From: Oscillatoria sp. FACHB-1407
GTDB lineage: Bacteria > Cyanobacteriota > Cyanobacteriia > Elainellales > Elainellaceae
Assembly (NCBI RefSeq): GCF_014697545.1
Contig: NZ_JACJSA010000004.1
Span: 124,001 to 188,000, forward strand
Direction: 5' to 3'
Length of the DNA: 64,000 nucleotides
This document shows, in pieces, positions 55,147 to 64,000 of the stretch (position 1 is the stretch's first letter; every line of letters starts with the position of its first letter). The position numbers were made by a program, and so were the translations under genes. Under the pieces are notes generated by a model, which searched no databases, was not told the DNA's origin, and saw only the letters and a list, made by a program, of their open reading frames with translations.

Positions 55147-58044
55147 ATGAGCCGAGGAACGCTTAGAGCTTCAGAAAGAGGGATTGAAATAGCAAAGGCG
55201 GCACTAAACCGAGCATGTCTAACTCAGAAGGCATTGGCTGAAGAACTTGGCATTGCCCGCTCAACTGTTAGTAAGTTCTTCAATGGGGGAAGCCTTGATC
55301 GATATGTCTTTATTGATACTATTTGCCATAAACTGGATTTGGACTGGAATGAAATTGTTCAACGACCAGAATTTCCAAAACATACTGAGGTAAAACTGGC
55401 TCCAGAAAACGCTAAACAACTAGATAGTGTTAACTCTGATGTCGATGATTTAGTTGTCAGAGTAAGGAGGAAAAGACGTAGTAGTGTTCAGAAGCAGTAC
55501 GGTACTATGCGCGTACTGGACATGAGCCAACCCGTCGGTATAGATGAAGTTTATACAAACGTCAACATTCTCGAAAGAATTACTAGTCGTCGGCGTATCG
55601 GTCTTTCTGAATTGCAACAAAACTGTAATCAAGTTAATTTCGATCGCTTTGGGCTTGGAAAAATATCTGAAAAAAGAGTTCTTGGTATCAAAGCTGTTGA
55701 GAAGTATTCAAAATTGATGGTTTTAGGAAAGCCAGGAGCAGGTAAAACAACTTTTTTGAAGTACTTAGCGATTCAATGTAACTCAGGAAATTTTCAAGCT
55801 GGTAAAGTCCCTATTTTTATTACTCTAAAAGATTTTGCTGAAGTAGAAAAGACATCAAATTCAAACGGTATAAATAAAAACAAAGAGTATCCAAGTTTAA
55901 TGGATTATATTGTTTTACAGTTTTCAAAACAAAACATTAGCTCGAAACAGGTAGAGAATTTATTTAGGCAAGGTAGGGGGCTGATCCTACTTGATGGCTT
56001 AGATGAAGTTAGAGATGAAGATTCCAAAAGAACAATTAGAGAGATTAAAGACTTTTCAGATCAATTCGATTCTAACTGGTTCGTTATAACTTGTCGTATT
56101 GCAGCTAAAGAGTACACATTTGAGCGTTTTACAGAGGTGGAAGTCGCAGATTTTGATAAAACTCAAATACACACTTTTGCCAAAAAGTGGTTTCAGATAA
56201 AAGATCCAGAGAAAATTGAAAAGTTCATCCGAAAATTAGAAGGAAATGAGCCAATTCAAGAATTAGCAACTAGCCCTTTGTTGCTAACTTTACTATGCTT
56301 AGTTTTTGAGGAGAAAGCAGATTTTCCTGCTAATCGTTCTGAGTTGTACAAGGAAGGTTTAGATATTCTATTGAAGAAATGGGATGCTAAACGTAATATT
56401 GAGCGAGACCAGATATATGAACAACTGTCCCTGCAACGAAAAGAAGATTTACTCAGTCAAATTGCAAAACAAACCTTTGAACGAGGTGATTATTTCTTTA
56501 AACAGGCGGAACTAGAATATTATATTGCTGATTATATTCGTAATCTACCTGAAGCAAGACTTGATCCAGAAGCTCTCAGATTGGATAGCGAAACGGTTTT
56601 AAAGTCAATTGAGGCTCAGCATGGATTATTGACAGAACGAGCACGCGGAATTTATTCTTTTTCCCATTTGACATTTCACGAATATTTTACGGCACGGGAA
56701 ATTGTATTTGGCTTACAACCGTTAGAAAAAGCACTAGAAGACTTAAACAAGCATCTTAGAGAACCGCGTTGGCGTGAAGTTTTTCTACTAAGTATCGGAA
56801 TGCTTCGCAATGCGGACTACTTACTAAGCTCAATGAAATCAACTGTTGATAATCTTATAAAAAATGACAAGGATTTACAGGCTTTCTTAAGCTGGATACA
56901 TCAGAAATCTCGTAGTATCGAATCTTTCTATAAGCCAGCAGCTATTCGTGCTTTTTATCTTGCGGTCGATCTTGCTCGTGCAAACTCCCTCGAACGTGCA
57001 ACCAGCAGTATTGTTGTTTGTGCGAAATCTATTGCTACAGATTTAATCTTTGAAGACCGTATAGATGCTGCTCTCGAAAGTGTTCGGGAACTTGTTGTAG
57101 AACTAGATTTTGATTTTGGTTCTACCATCAACCCAGATCGAACTCTTGCTTTTGCAATTGATAACGATCTTACTGTTAGCAGAAATGGTGAACTCGTTCT
57201 TCATGAGGCTGCCGAAAACCGCGATTTAGTTCACCTAACTCCATTTGAAGAAGCTCAAGAAGAATTAGACGTACTTGAAGATATGTCTTCAAAGCTTTTA
57301 GAAATTGAGGATCAATATGAAGAAGTGGCTGATCGACTAGAAGAGCTTGAAAAAAGACGTGAAGAATTGATGACAGAAATTGAGGCAATAGATAAGGAAA
57401 AAGTAGAAGCTGATCAGGATGAAATAGATTATGTTAAACAGACACTTGAAGAAATCAATGAAGAAATTCAAGAAAACCACGAAGAGATCAATAATTGTAA
57501 GAAAGAGATCGAGGTGTTAGAGCAGGATTTTTCAGATCTAATAAGTGATATTGAAATTAATATAGAAAATCCAACACTTAAGAATGAACAAAATATTAAT
57601 CTTGTTCGTTCCAAAATCTATTCTAGTATTCAAGATCTTGAGGAGCGTATTGCTGAGCTTGAAGAACAAGAATCACAGAACGAATTTAATCTGGACTCAA
57701 AGCTTGATGCACCGTTATCTAAATTGTTGCAGGAGCTTAAGAGCCAACTTCCTGATCTAAATATCTTTCAAGATTGGTGGGAAAATCAAGGCTCAATCTG
57801 GTCTGAGCAATTAAGAAATGGAGTTTGCAAATTAATGATTGACTTCAGTAATTTAGGGCATAATTGGCAATTCAGTCATCATCAGATGACACTTTTGAAG
57901 GAGTACTATGACGGAAATAAACTGTTAGTGGACTGTCTTAATAGCGATTGCTACATAACTCGTTCAGTTCGAGATGAAATTGAGACTACTCTGCTTTTAC
58001 CTAGTGCTGAAGTTGAGCGAAGAAAATCCTCTGAAACCACTTAA
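55147..58044 (+). CDS. HTH-NACHT NTPase with inserted coiled coil (possible phage-defence protein)
   Basis: 965 residues. An N-terminal XRE/Cro-like helix-turn-helix spans about 10-60 (TQKALAEELGIARSTVSKFFNGG). The NACHT NTPase has Walker A GKPGAGKTT at 194-202 and Walker B LILLDGLDEV at 279-288, with the TCR sensor and the SFSHLTFHEYF winged-helix end near 500. A long coiled coil, rich in Glu/Lys, lies at about 700-845. The C-terminal 100 residues (NLGHNWQFS, LLVDCLNSDCYITRSVRDEIE) are a conserved tail of cyanobacterial NACHT proteins. Some bacterial NACHT proteins defend against phage. AT-rich, with no HIP1 site seen. No partner gene. Confidence 0.93.
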   Translation: MSRGTLRASERGIEIAKAALNRACLTQKALAEELGIARSTVSKFFNGGSLDRYVFIDTICHKLDLDWNEIVQRPEFPKHTEVKLAPENAKQLDSVNSDVDDLVVRVRRKRRSSVQKQYGTMRVLDMSQPVGIDEVYTNVNILERITSRRRIGLSELQQNCNQVNFDRFGLGKISEKRVLGIKAVEKYSKLMVLGKPGAGKTTFLKYLAIQCNSGNFQAGKVPIFITLKDFAEVEKTSNSNGINKNKEYPSLMDYIVLQFSKQNISSKQVENLFRQGRGLILLDGLDEVRDEDSKRTIREIKDFSDQFDSNWFVITCRIAAKEYTFERFTEVEVADFDKTQIHTFAKKWFQIKDPEKIEKFIRKLEGNEPIQELATSPLLLTLLCLVFEEKADFPANRSELYKEGLDILLKKWDAKRNIERDQIYEQLSLQRKEDLLSQIAKQTFERGDYFFKQAELEYYIADYIRNLPEARLDPEALRLDSETVLKSIEAQHGLLTERARGIYSFSHLTFHEYFTAREIVFGLQPLEKALEDLNKHLREPRWREVFLLSIGMLRNADYLLSSMKSTVDNLIKNDKDLQAFLSWIHQKSRSIESFYKPAAIRAFYLAVDLARANSLERATSSIVVCAKSIATDLIFEDRIDAALESVRELVVELDFDFGSTINPDRTLAFAIDNDLTVSRNGELVLHEAAENRDLVHLTPFEEAQEELDVLEDMSSKLLEIEDQYEEVADRLEELEKRREELMTEIEAIDKEKVEADQDEIDYVKQTLEEINEEIQENHEEINNCKKEIEVLEQDFSDLISDIEINIENPTLKNEQNINLVRSKIYSSIQDLEERIAELEEQESQNEFNLDSKLDAPLSKLLQELKSQLPDLNIFQDWWENQGSIWSEQLRNGVCKLMIDFSNLGHNWQFSHHQMTLLKEYYDGNKLLVDCLNSDCYITRSVRDEIETTLLLPSAEVERRKSSETT

Positions 58045-58087
58045 TCTTTAAAGTAGTACAGATCCTCCATGTACCACCAAAAACCGA

Positions 58088-58100
58088 GCCGTATAACAAT
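58088..58100 (+). other. 13-base copy of the attC-like end
   Basis: GCCGTATAACAAT, identical to the end of attC-like site 3 (54572-54584, inverted), lies 43 bases after the NACHT stop. Only the R''-like part is present. It gives the segment 54572-58100 matching inverted ends. Confidence 0.5.
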
Positions 58101-58109
58101 ATTATTAGA

Positions 58110-58269
58110 GTGATTTTTTCATCCTAATACCCCTCATAGGTCAAATAGGATGAAAAAATCACGCTATTTGGAAAATCGGGCAATTAGATCGATTTTTGCA
58201 GCCTAATACCCCTGTAGAACCTATTAGGATGATTTTTTCACACTATTTGGAAAATTGGGATATTAGGCA
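58110..58269. repeat. Two tandem 79-base units with inner inverted repeat
   Basis: Units from 58112 and 58191 share GATTTTT.CA.CCTAATACCCCT and CTATTTGGAAAAT. In the first unit GTGATTTTTTCATCCTA (58110-58126) and its exact inverse (58146-58162) form a 17-bp stem. It follows the NACHT gene and may be its terminator or the end of a mobile element. Confidence 0.8.
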
Positions 58270-58687
58270 GATTAAATAACCGCATATTAACCTCTACTCA
58301 GAGAACGTGCTGATTTTATTTAGCATTTTTTCTGGTTCTATGAGCTTTGCTGGCATACTAATGAGCTAATGTTCCAATTAGATCGACTCTCATGGTCAGT
58401 GATGCTATTCGGGTGAAACAAATCTCTTAGTACGCTTGTCTACAATCAACCTTTGGATTATTCTATGAAACACTGGATTTCCAGTAGACAGGCTTAAGGT
58501 GAGGATAACGCTGATTAGGAGTGCTGGAACACTCGCTAACCAGCTAACCTAACTCCTGATGTAGGCAGGAGGTTAGGCTGTGTTGATTTTAGGATCAATC
58601 GCCTTACTGAAGCAAAACAAGTAGTTAGGAAACTACGCCTTAAGCTTTTCTTCGCTACAGTTCATCTCCTTCAGTGAGGCAAATAGT
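58270..58687. other. Intergenic region
   Basis: About 420 bases. A hairpin at about 58543-58579 (AGCTAACCTAACTCCTG / CAGGAGGTTAGGCT). No gene seen. Confidence 0.5.
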
Positions 58688-58888
58688 ATGACTACAGAGT
58701 TTAACGAACTGCTGCCCGTTCCGCCTGCCGAAAAAGTGCAGATTTGGATCATTGGCACGCGAGAACAGGTGAAACACACGATTAACGAGTTTTATGTGAA
58801 ACAACTGGTAAATGATCGCGTTCACTTTATGCCAATTGTGCCTGCTCCGTTTGCCCAAGGCAAGTTTATGACGGTGTTAGAGCGATAG
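58688..58888 (+). CDS. Small conserved-looking hypothetical protein
   Basis: 66 residues, soluble, with VQIWIIGTREQVKHTINEFYVKQL and VHFMPIVPAP. GTGAGG lies upstream of the ATG. I recall proteins of this size and sequence in other cyanobacteria but not a function. Confidence 0.72.
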   Translation: MTTEFNELLPVPPAEKVQIWIIGTREQVKHTINEFYVKQLVNDRVHFMPIVPAPFAQGKFMTVLER

Positions 58889-59060
58889 GGAATGGGGAGT
58901 GGAGGGGTGGAGGAGTCATTAGTTATTCCTTTGCCACCCCTCTACCCCTGACTCCTCTACTTTCTCCCGCTATCAAATTCACGACAGCATAATTCATCAA
59001 GTTGGAGCGATGCAAAGCTGTACCAAATTGATGTTAATCCATTGCAGTGACTTCTATTCC

Positions 59061-60560
59061 CTATTGCCTACTCGTAACTGCTTCTGGAATGGTGATATCA
59101 ACTGGAATGACTTCGACACCGGGAGCCAAACTGCTCAACGGCGGATTAATTGCGGCTGAATTACCAACTACCAGTGTGACGATTTGGTCAGGCTGAAGAT
59201 AGGTTTGAGCCGCTTCCAAAATATCGGCTGTGGTTGTGTTTTCGATCTCACGACGATAACGGAAGATGAAGTCAGATGGGTAGCCAAAGTATTCATAGCG
59301 AATCAGTCGCGAGAGCACCTGAGCCGGAGTTTGGAAGTTAAAAATAAACGCATTGAGAACGGCATCTTTAGCACGGGCGAGTTCGATGTCAGAGATGGGG
59401 CTAGTGCGGATTTTCTCAATTTCAGCCAAGACGGATTGGATGAAAGAGACTGTGGCTTCAGAGCGAGTCTGCCCACCGCCGATAAAAACGCCAGGATAAT
59501 CGAATCGAGCACTCCAATAGGCGTAAACGACGTAGGCGAGTCCTTGACGCGATCGCACCTCATTCACCAGACGTCCCCCAAAGCCATTCATCACCTCGTT
59601 TAACACGGACAATGGGACATAGCCAGGGCTGTTTAATTGCCCGCCCAGATGCCCCATCTGAATGAAACTTTGGGTTAATTGCGGTTGATCCACCAGAAAA
59701 ACACCACCCTGGTTTGCTTGATTGACCGCAGGCAATGTTAAATCAGCCGCAGATGGAGCAGGTTGCCAATCGCCGAATTGTTCTTCAATCAGCGATCGCA
59801 TTGTCTCGGTGTCAAAATCTCCTACAATCCCCAAAATCATGGTGCTGGGCTGAAAGTAAGTCTGGTAAAACTGCACCAGATCATCTCGACTGATATTGTC
59901 TAACGTGGTGTACTCCACTGTGCGAGCGTAGGGGCTTTCTGTGCCGTAAATCAGTTTCTGAAACTCCCGTCCGACAATCTCATCGGGGTCATCGTTGCGG
60001 CGTGAGATCGATCCCCGAAACTGTGTTTTCGACAACTCGATCTTGTCTTGAGGAAACGCAGGTTGACGAATCACCTCGGCAAACAGCCCAAAAACCTCTG
60101 CCAGATCTTCGCTCAAGGCACTAAAACTGGCACTACCACTGCTGATATCAACGCCTGTTTCAACCGATGCTGCCCGTTGCTCCAAGATTTGATTGAGCCG
60201 ATCCGGTGGATGGTTGACCGTTCCTCCACTCCGCATCACTTCGCCCATGATGCTTGCCAATCCAGTTTTTTCAGCGGGTTCAAAGCGATCGCCCGTGCGA
60301 AATGTGGCACTGCCCCCCACTAACGGCAACTCATGATCTTCCATGAGATACACCACAATGCCATTGTCCATTTCATAGCGAGTGTAGTCGGGTAGTTCGA
60401 TCTCAGGCAGTGGTGGAAACGTCAACTCAGTGTAGTGACGAGCAGGGCTTGCCAATACCGGAGAACGCCAGGAACCGAGTAACACCAGGGCAAGGACGGT
60501 CAGGGCAATTGTTCCGTAGTGGATGAGTTTTTGAGCAAAGGGATGACGTTGATCTGACAT
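59061..60560 (-). CDS. M16 family peptidase-like protein, non-catalytic
   Basis: 499 residues from ATG 60560. The longer ORF starts in a GGGAGTA heptamer array and gives a nonsense N-terminus (STPTPYSLL), so it is not used. A hydrophobic anchor lies at about 17-37 (LTVLALVLLGSW). The M16 fold is present, but HxxEH is replaced by IMGEV near residue 105, so zinc cannot bind. The C-terminal half has the usual LARAKDAVLNAF. It probably pairs with the active M16 at 60671-62272. Confidence 0.9.
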   Translation of the reverse strand: MSDQRHPFAQKLIHYGTIALTVLALVLLGSWRSPVLASPARHYTELTFPPLPEIELPDYTRYEMDNGIVVYLMEDHELPLVGGSATFRTGDRFEPAEKTGLASIMGEVMRSGGTVNHPPDRLNQILEQRAASVETGVDISSGSASFSALSEDLAEVFGLFAEVIRQPAFPQDKIELSKTQFRGSISRRNDDPDEIVGREFQKLIYGTESPYARTVEYTTLDNISRDDLVQFYQTYFQPSTMILGIVGDFDTETMRSLIEEQFGDWQPAPSAADLTLPAVNQANQGGVFLVDQPQLTQSFIQMGHLGGQLNSPGYVPLSVLNEVMNGFGGRLVNEVRSRQGLAYVVYAYWSARFDYPGVFIGGGQTRSEATVSFIQSVLAEIEKIRTSPISDIELARAKDAVLNAFIFNFQTPAQVLSRLIRYEYFGYPSDFIFRYRREIENTTTADILEAAQTYLQPDQIVTLVVGNSAAINPPLSSLAPGVEVIPVDITIPEAVTSRQ

Positions 60561-60573
60561 AGCAAGAGGTAAA

Positions 60574-60597
60574 GGGAGTAGGGAGTAGGGAGTAGGG
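60574..60597. repeat. GGGAGTA heptamer array
   Basis: Three tandem GGGAGTA units just upstream of the M16 start at 60560. Confidence 0.85.
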
Positions 60598-60670
60598 GTT
60601 GGAGTAGAGGTAGAAGAGATCAGGAGCAAACCGCTTTTTTATCCTTTATTTCTCATCCCTCATCCTTGCT

Positions 60671-62272
60671 TTACTCCTCCGTTGGCAACAGTTTTCCAAT
60701 GGTGAGTTTTTCAGGCACAAAGGTAGATTGCGCGACTCGTTGCACATCTTCAGCGGTAATCGCTTCAAACTTGCGGAGGTCTTCAAACAGGTTGCGCCAA
60801 TCGCCTGTATTTGCCTCATATTCAGGTAAGAGGCTTGCCATACCTTGATTGGATGCCAGCGTTTCGAGTAACCCTGCTCGTGCCTGAGTCTTGATGCGAT
60901 CGAGTTCTTCAGCGGAGACGGGTTCCGTTTTGAGCCGTTGAATCTCGGCGTTCATGGCAGTGGCAACCTCTTCAACCGTGTGTCCCGGTGCGGTGAGGGC
61001 ATATATCAACATCATCGTGGGATAGCGATCGCCCGGAAACCCGTTAGACACCTGTACGCTCAGAGCCAACTGCTGCTCCTCGACCAGCGATTTGTACATG
61101 CGAGAGGTGCGTCCACCCGTCAAGATCGCTGCAATGAGTTGATAGACGAGATGATCGGGGTCGCGTAGAGAAGGACGCTGATAGCCCTCCATATACCAGG
61201 GTTGAGTCGGCAAGCGCAAAGTGACTTCACGCGGCTCCGTTTGAACTGGGGCGATCGCCTCTACTTCAGGAGCTTCAGAGCGAGCTTGATAGCGTCCAAA
61301 ATAAGTTTCCGCGAGCCGCTTCACCTCACGCGGATTCACATCGCCTACAACTGCTGCAATGATGTGAGTCGGCGTGTAATAGGCTTGATAAAACTCCTGG
61401 ATATCCTGGCGGCGCATATTGCGGAGGTCTTCTTCATAACCGATGATCGGTCGCCCATAGGGATGCCCTGGAAATCCGGCTTCTAAGAACTGCTCAATCA
61501 TTTTACCGATGGGTGAGTTGTCAGTTCGCATCCGCCGCTCTTCTAAGATCACATCTTTTTCTTCATAGAACTCCCGAAAAACGGGTTCTAAAAAGCGTTC
61601 TGATTCCAACGACATCCATAGTTCTAACTTATTAGCTGGAAAGCTGTAGAAATAGCGGGTCGCATCGGCTGAGGTGGTTGCATTCAATCCCACACCGCCA
61701 GCCTGCTCGACAATTTGCCCCATCTCGTTTTGTTTGACATATCTCGATGCTTCAGCCCGCACCGTGTTGAATTCTTCCTGGAACCTGGCAGCTTCATCGG
61801 TTTGTCCGGCTGCTTTCGCCGCTTGAATCTGGTCAAACAAAACGTCTAGCCGTTCCAGCAGAGCCTTTTCAGCCTCGTAGTCAGTCGTACCAATGCGAGT
61901 TGTGCCTTTAAACGCGAGGTGCTCTAAAAAGTGAGCGGCTCCCGTTCTACCTTCCTTTTCATAGGCGGCTCCCACATCTACATAGGTCATAAACGAAACG
62001 ACCGGAGCCTGGTGTCGCTCCATCACAATAAAGCGCATACCGTTGTCCAGGGTGAATTCGGTAATCCGGTCAAGCACCCGGTCGATGTAGGGCTGAATGG
62101 AACCAGAAGTCGGAGTGGCTGTGCGAGCAGAGGCGATCGCCGCAGGCATTGCCCACCACAGCATGACAGCTAACAAAAAGGTCGTAACAACACGATGCCA
62201 GGTAATCGATCTGAAAACCTGAAGAACTTGCCAGAGCGAAGACGGTTTGGCAACGAATGAGCTTTGACGCAT
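60671..62272 (-). CDS. M16 family zinc peptidase, catalytic
   Basis: 533 residues. A membrane anchor is at about 27-47 (VVTTFLLAVMLWWAMPAAIA). The inverted zinc motif is HFLEH in GAAHFLEHLAFKGTT (about residues 101-105). A third-ligand Glu follows in the EKALLERLD or VRAEASRYV stretch. C-terminal half with SAEELDRIKTQARAGLLE. Pairs with the non-catalytic paralogue downstream, separated by about 110 bases, as usual for bacterial M16 pairs. Probably periplasmic or membrane-bound, degrading small proteins or peptides. Confidence 0.94.
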   Translation of the reverse strand: MRQSSFVAKPSSLWQVLQVFRSITWHRVVTTFLLAVMLWWAMPAAIASARTATPTSGSIQPYIDRVLDRITEFTLDNGMRFIVMERHQAPVVSFMTYVDVGAAYEKEGRTGAAHFLEHLAFKGTTRIGTTDYEAEKALLERLDVLFDQIQAAKAAGQTDEAARFQEEFNTVRAEASRYVKQNEMGQIVEQAGGVGLNATTSADATRYFYSFPANKLELWMSLESERFLEPVFREFYEEKDVILEERRMRTDNSPIGKMIEQFLEAGFPGHPYGRPIIGYEEDLRNMRRQDIQEFYQAYYTPTHIIAAVVGDVNPREVKRLAETYFGRYQARSEAPEVEAIAPVQTEPREVTLRLPTQPWYMEGYQRPSLRDPDHLVYQLIAAILTGGRTSRMYKSLVEEQQLALSVQVSNGFPGDRYPTMMLIYALTAPGHTVEEVATAMNAEIQRLKTEPVSAEELDRIKTQARAGLLETLASNQGMASLLPEYEANTGDWRNLFEDLRKFEAITAEDVQRVAQSTFVPEKLTIGKLLPTEE

Positions 62273-62810
62273 GGAGACAGGATTCGCTAAAAATAAACCG
62301 CAAAGGATATCAGGTTCCAGGATAGCGTAGGCAGAGGAACCCGGTAATTTCTAGTTAATCCATAACACAGACCCTGGTTATATCTCCCTTAATTCACTCT
62401 TAATTATGTTGCTGGGTATGTCCAGGCTCTTGTGCTTCATGCCGTTGGGGGAGACATCAGGAGGATTTAAGAATCCCCTATGTTATGAAGATGTTTCGAG
62501 AGGAAATTGGCTAGCCTGATTACATGATATTTTTGTTCTCCACGCAGGATTCATACAAGAAATTTGGGGGAGGTGATGGTGTTTCAAATCAGTTGATAGT
62601 CTCTGTCAGAATCCCCTGTATTCCTCTTGGGGCAAGGATGCTGACAGCCAGGGGTCAGTAGTAATAGATCGGAAACACTACCCGGAAGTAATGATAGTTT
62701 TTCAAGAAAAGATTGATGGTTGAGATGGCACTCTTTTGAGGAAAACCCGTCATAACAAGTTGTAGACATAAATCGTAAATCGTATCATTCGTCACAAAAA
62801 CTTCTACCGT
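62273..62810. other. Intergenic region
   Basis: About 540 bases between divergent genes. I see no ORF, repeat family or clear hairpin, apart from a short GTCAGTAGT heptamer-like word near 62655. Confidence 0.45.
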
Positions 62811-64000
62811 ATGAAATCTAATCTGGCGAAGCAACTCTTAGGTTGCTTGGGAACCGTTCTCTACGTTGGTTCTCTCAGCCCTATGGTGTTGGCACTCGAT
62901 TCCCGACAAACTATTGTGGCTCAAGCCTCGGTCGCTCAAGCCTCCGGTGCTCAGTGTAATCAACAACGTAATCAGGTGACAGAAACAGCGGCACGCGAAT
63001 GGTTGGAGCGCAGCCGCACCTATTCTCAAACGGGTAAACCTGAACAAGGAGCACAGGCTTTGATTCGAGCCTTGCAACTAACGCAACGATCGCCCGATAT
63101 GCGCTTTCGATCGGAAATGGTGCAATCGATCGCTGACGATTCCCCAACTGGGGTATTGCAGGTGTTAGTCGATCAATCGGTGGCACTGCAAAAATTGGAT
63201 GCTGGGCGATCGCCACTGCCATTGATGTTGCAGGTGACGCAAACCTTGCCTACGGCTTACAGTGCTATTAAGACGCAGGGGTTAACGGCAGTCGCAAAGC
63301 ACCATATCCGGTTAGGACAACACCAGCAGGCAACGGGGGTGCTGAGTCAAGCTGTGCAGTCGGCTCGGTTTCTGCAAGGGGCGGAGTTTCAAACCAAAGC
63401 ACTGACTGCGATCGCTCAACAATATGCTGAGCTAGGCGATCGCAACCAGACCCTCGCCTTGTTGGATCAGTCCTTCCAGTTTGCCCAACAGGTGCAGCAC
63501 CCCAACCCACTGCGGCGTGCCTGGATTTTGCAGCCGATCGCTGTGACCTACGCGAAAGCAGGGCAATTTGAGCGGGCAATTCAAATCGCTGAGATGATTT
63601 CTGATACAGATCAGGCGGCGTCTTACGCACGCAATGATACGCTTGCTGCCATTGTTGGTGCCTATGCCACATCTAACCAGATCGATGCTGCGTTGCAACT
63701 GGCTGAACGAATCACGCATCGGGAAATCAAAGCGATGACTCTAGCGCGATTTGCGGGAGTATTTGGGCGATTGGGAGCCGCAGAGCAATCTCAAAGTCTG
63801 TTGAATCGGGCGATCGCGACAGTTCAAGGTGAATCTAATCCAGGCTTTAGATCTAGAATCTTCGCAAATGTGACTCAGACCTATGCCAGGGCGTCAGGCT
63901 ATCCTACGGGTGCGTTACCTGTGGTGAATTTGATTACCGACCCTCTGACTAAAGCTCAAGCCCTGATCGATTTGGCAGCGTTAGAAACTGATTCTAGCCG
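62811..64000 (+). CDS. Exported TPR-like repeat protein (3' end outside window)
   Basis: 396 codons visible from ATG 62811, open to the edge; read codon by codon. A signal peptide ends near PMVLA (residue 28). Residues 60-390 are alpha-helical repeats of the TPR/SEL1 type (TAAREWLERSRTYSQTGKPEQGAQALIRAL, ALTAIAQQYAELGDRNQTLALLDQSF, AKAGQFERAIQIAEMI). The 5' side lacks a strong ribosome site. Function unknown. Confidence 0.88.
   Translation, partial: MKSNLAKQLLGCLGTVLYVGSLSPMVLALDSRQTIVAQASVAQASGAQCNQQRNQVTETAAREWLERSRTYSQTGKPEQGAQALIRALQLTQRSPDMRFRSEMVQSIADDSPTGVLQVLVDQSVALQKLDAGRSPLPLMLQVTQTLPTAYSAIKTQGLTAVAKHHIRLGQHQQATGVLSQAVQSARFLQGAEFQTKALTAIAQQYAELGDRNQTLALLDQSFQFAQQVQHPNPLRRAWILQPIAVTYAKAGQFERAIQIAEMISDTDQAASYARNDTLAAIVGAYATSNQIDAALQLAERITHREIKAMTLARFAGVFGRLGAAEQSQSLLNRAIATVQGESNPGFRSRIFANVTQTYARASGYPTGALPVVNLITDPLTKAQALIDLAALETDSS

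Noticed and set aside
1-64000. tRNA or rRNA genes
   Set aside because: Looked for cloverleaf ends and rRNA words on both strands; found none that hold up.

Overview
The window looks like chromosome of a filamentous, probably non-heterocystous cyanobacterium of the Leptolyngbya/Oscillatoria type. The signs are many copies of the HIP1 octamer GCGATCGC, cyanobacterial families (DUF4347, DUF928, DUF1822, CHASE2/CHAT proteins, RRM-only RNA-binding protein, Uma2 proteins) and dispersed arrays of seven-base repeats. I saw no rRNA, tRNA or CRISPR array. The genus is an inference.

Layout. 1-5589 (minus): the N-terminal 1863 codons of a giant DUF4347 / parallel beta-helix surface protein that runs off the left edge. 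5590-10.4 kb: heptamer repeat arrays around a filamentous-haemagglutinin-like exoprotein (6590-9961). 10.5-19 kb: a membrane protein with a C-terminal helix-turn-helix, an RRM protein with terminator, an AraC regulator divergent from a cupin and a 4-oxalocrotonate-tautomerase-like protein, a desaturase, an MDR reductase, a PPC-like protein and a Pit phosphate permease. 19-27 kb: a second, larger haemagglutinin-like exoprotein and an RTX protein. 28.4-37.6 kb (minus): an operon-like run of sigma factor, DUF1822, CHAT-CHASE2 membrane protein, Uma2 nuclease-like protein, DUF928 and TPR-CHAT. 38-41.3 kb: a DUF4331 gene remnant, then an alkylation-repair cluster (Ada, 2OG-Fe(II) oxygenase, AlkA-like glycosylase). 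41.5-51.7 kb: TPR protein, patatin, alanine racemase, HNH protein, DHH phosphoesterase, SixA, citrate synthase, GNAT, glycogen synthase. 51.8-58.7 kb: an island with integron attC-like sites around an S41 protease, a MerR/GyrI regulator and a small membrane protein, followed by a 965-residue HTH-NACHT NTPase. 59-64 kb: an M16 peptidase pair (one catalytic, one without the zinc motif) and a TPR-like exported protein cut by the right edge.

Three themes tie the window together. First, surface and secreted proteins (two TPS-type exoproteins, an RTX protein, a DUF4347 protein) lie within about 40 kb of a sigma/CHAT operon that looks like a protease-linked signalling unit; a sensor (CHASE2), two caspase-like CHAT domains and a dedicated sigma factor in one transcription unit suggest a regulated-proteolysis circuit. 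Second, short repeats are unusually abundant: heptamer arrays, a 98-bp MITE-like element in two copies, a 133-bp and a 101-bp repeat each in two copies. Several of them enter genes, supplying coding sequence, start regions or stop codons. Third, the 51.8-58.7 kb island has attC-like structures, no HIP1 octamer over about 6 kb, and an AT-rich NACHT gene, which suggests recent acquisition and a possible anti-phage role.

Two large genes cut by the window edges (1-5589 minus and 62811-64000 plus) were read directly from the sequence.
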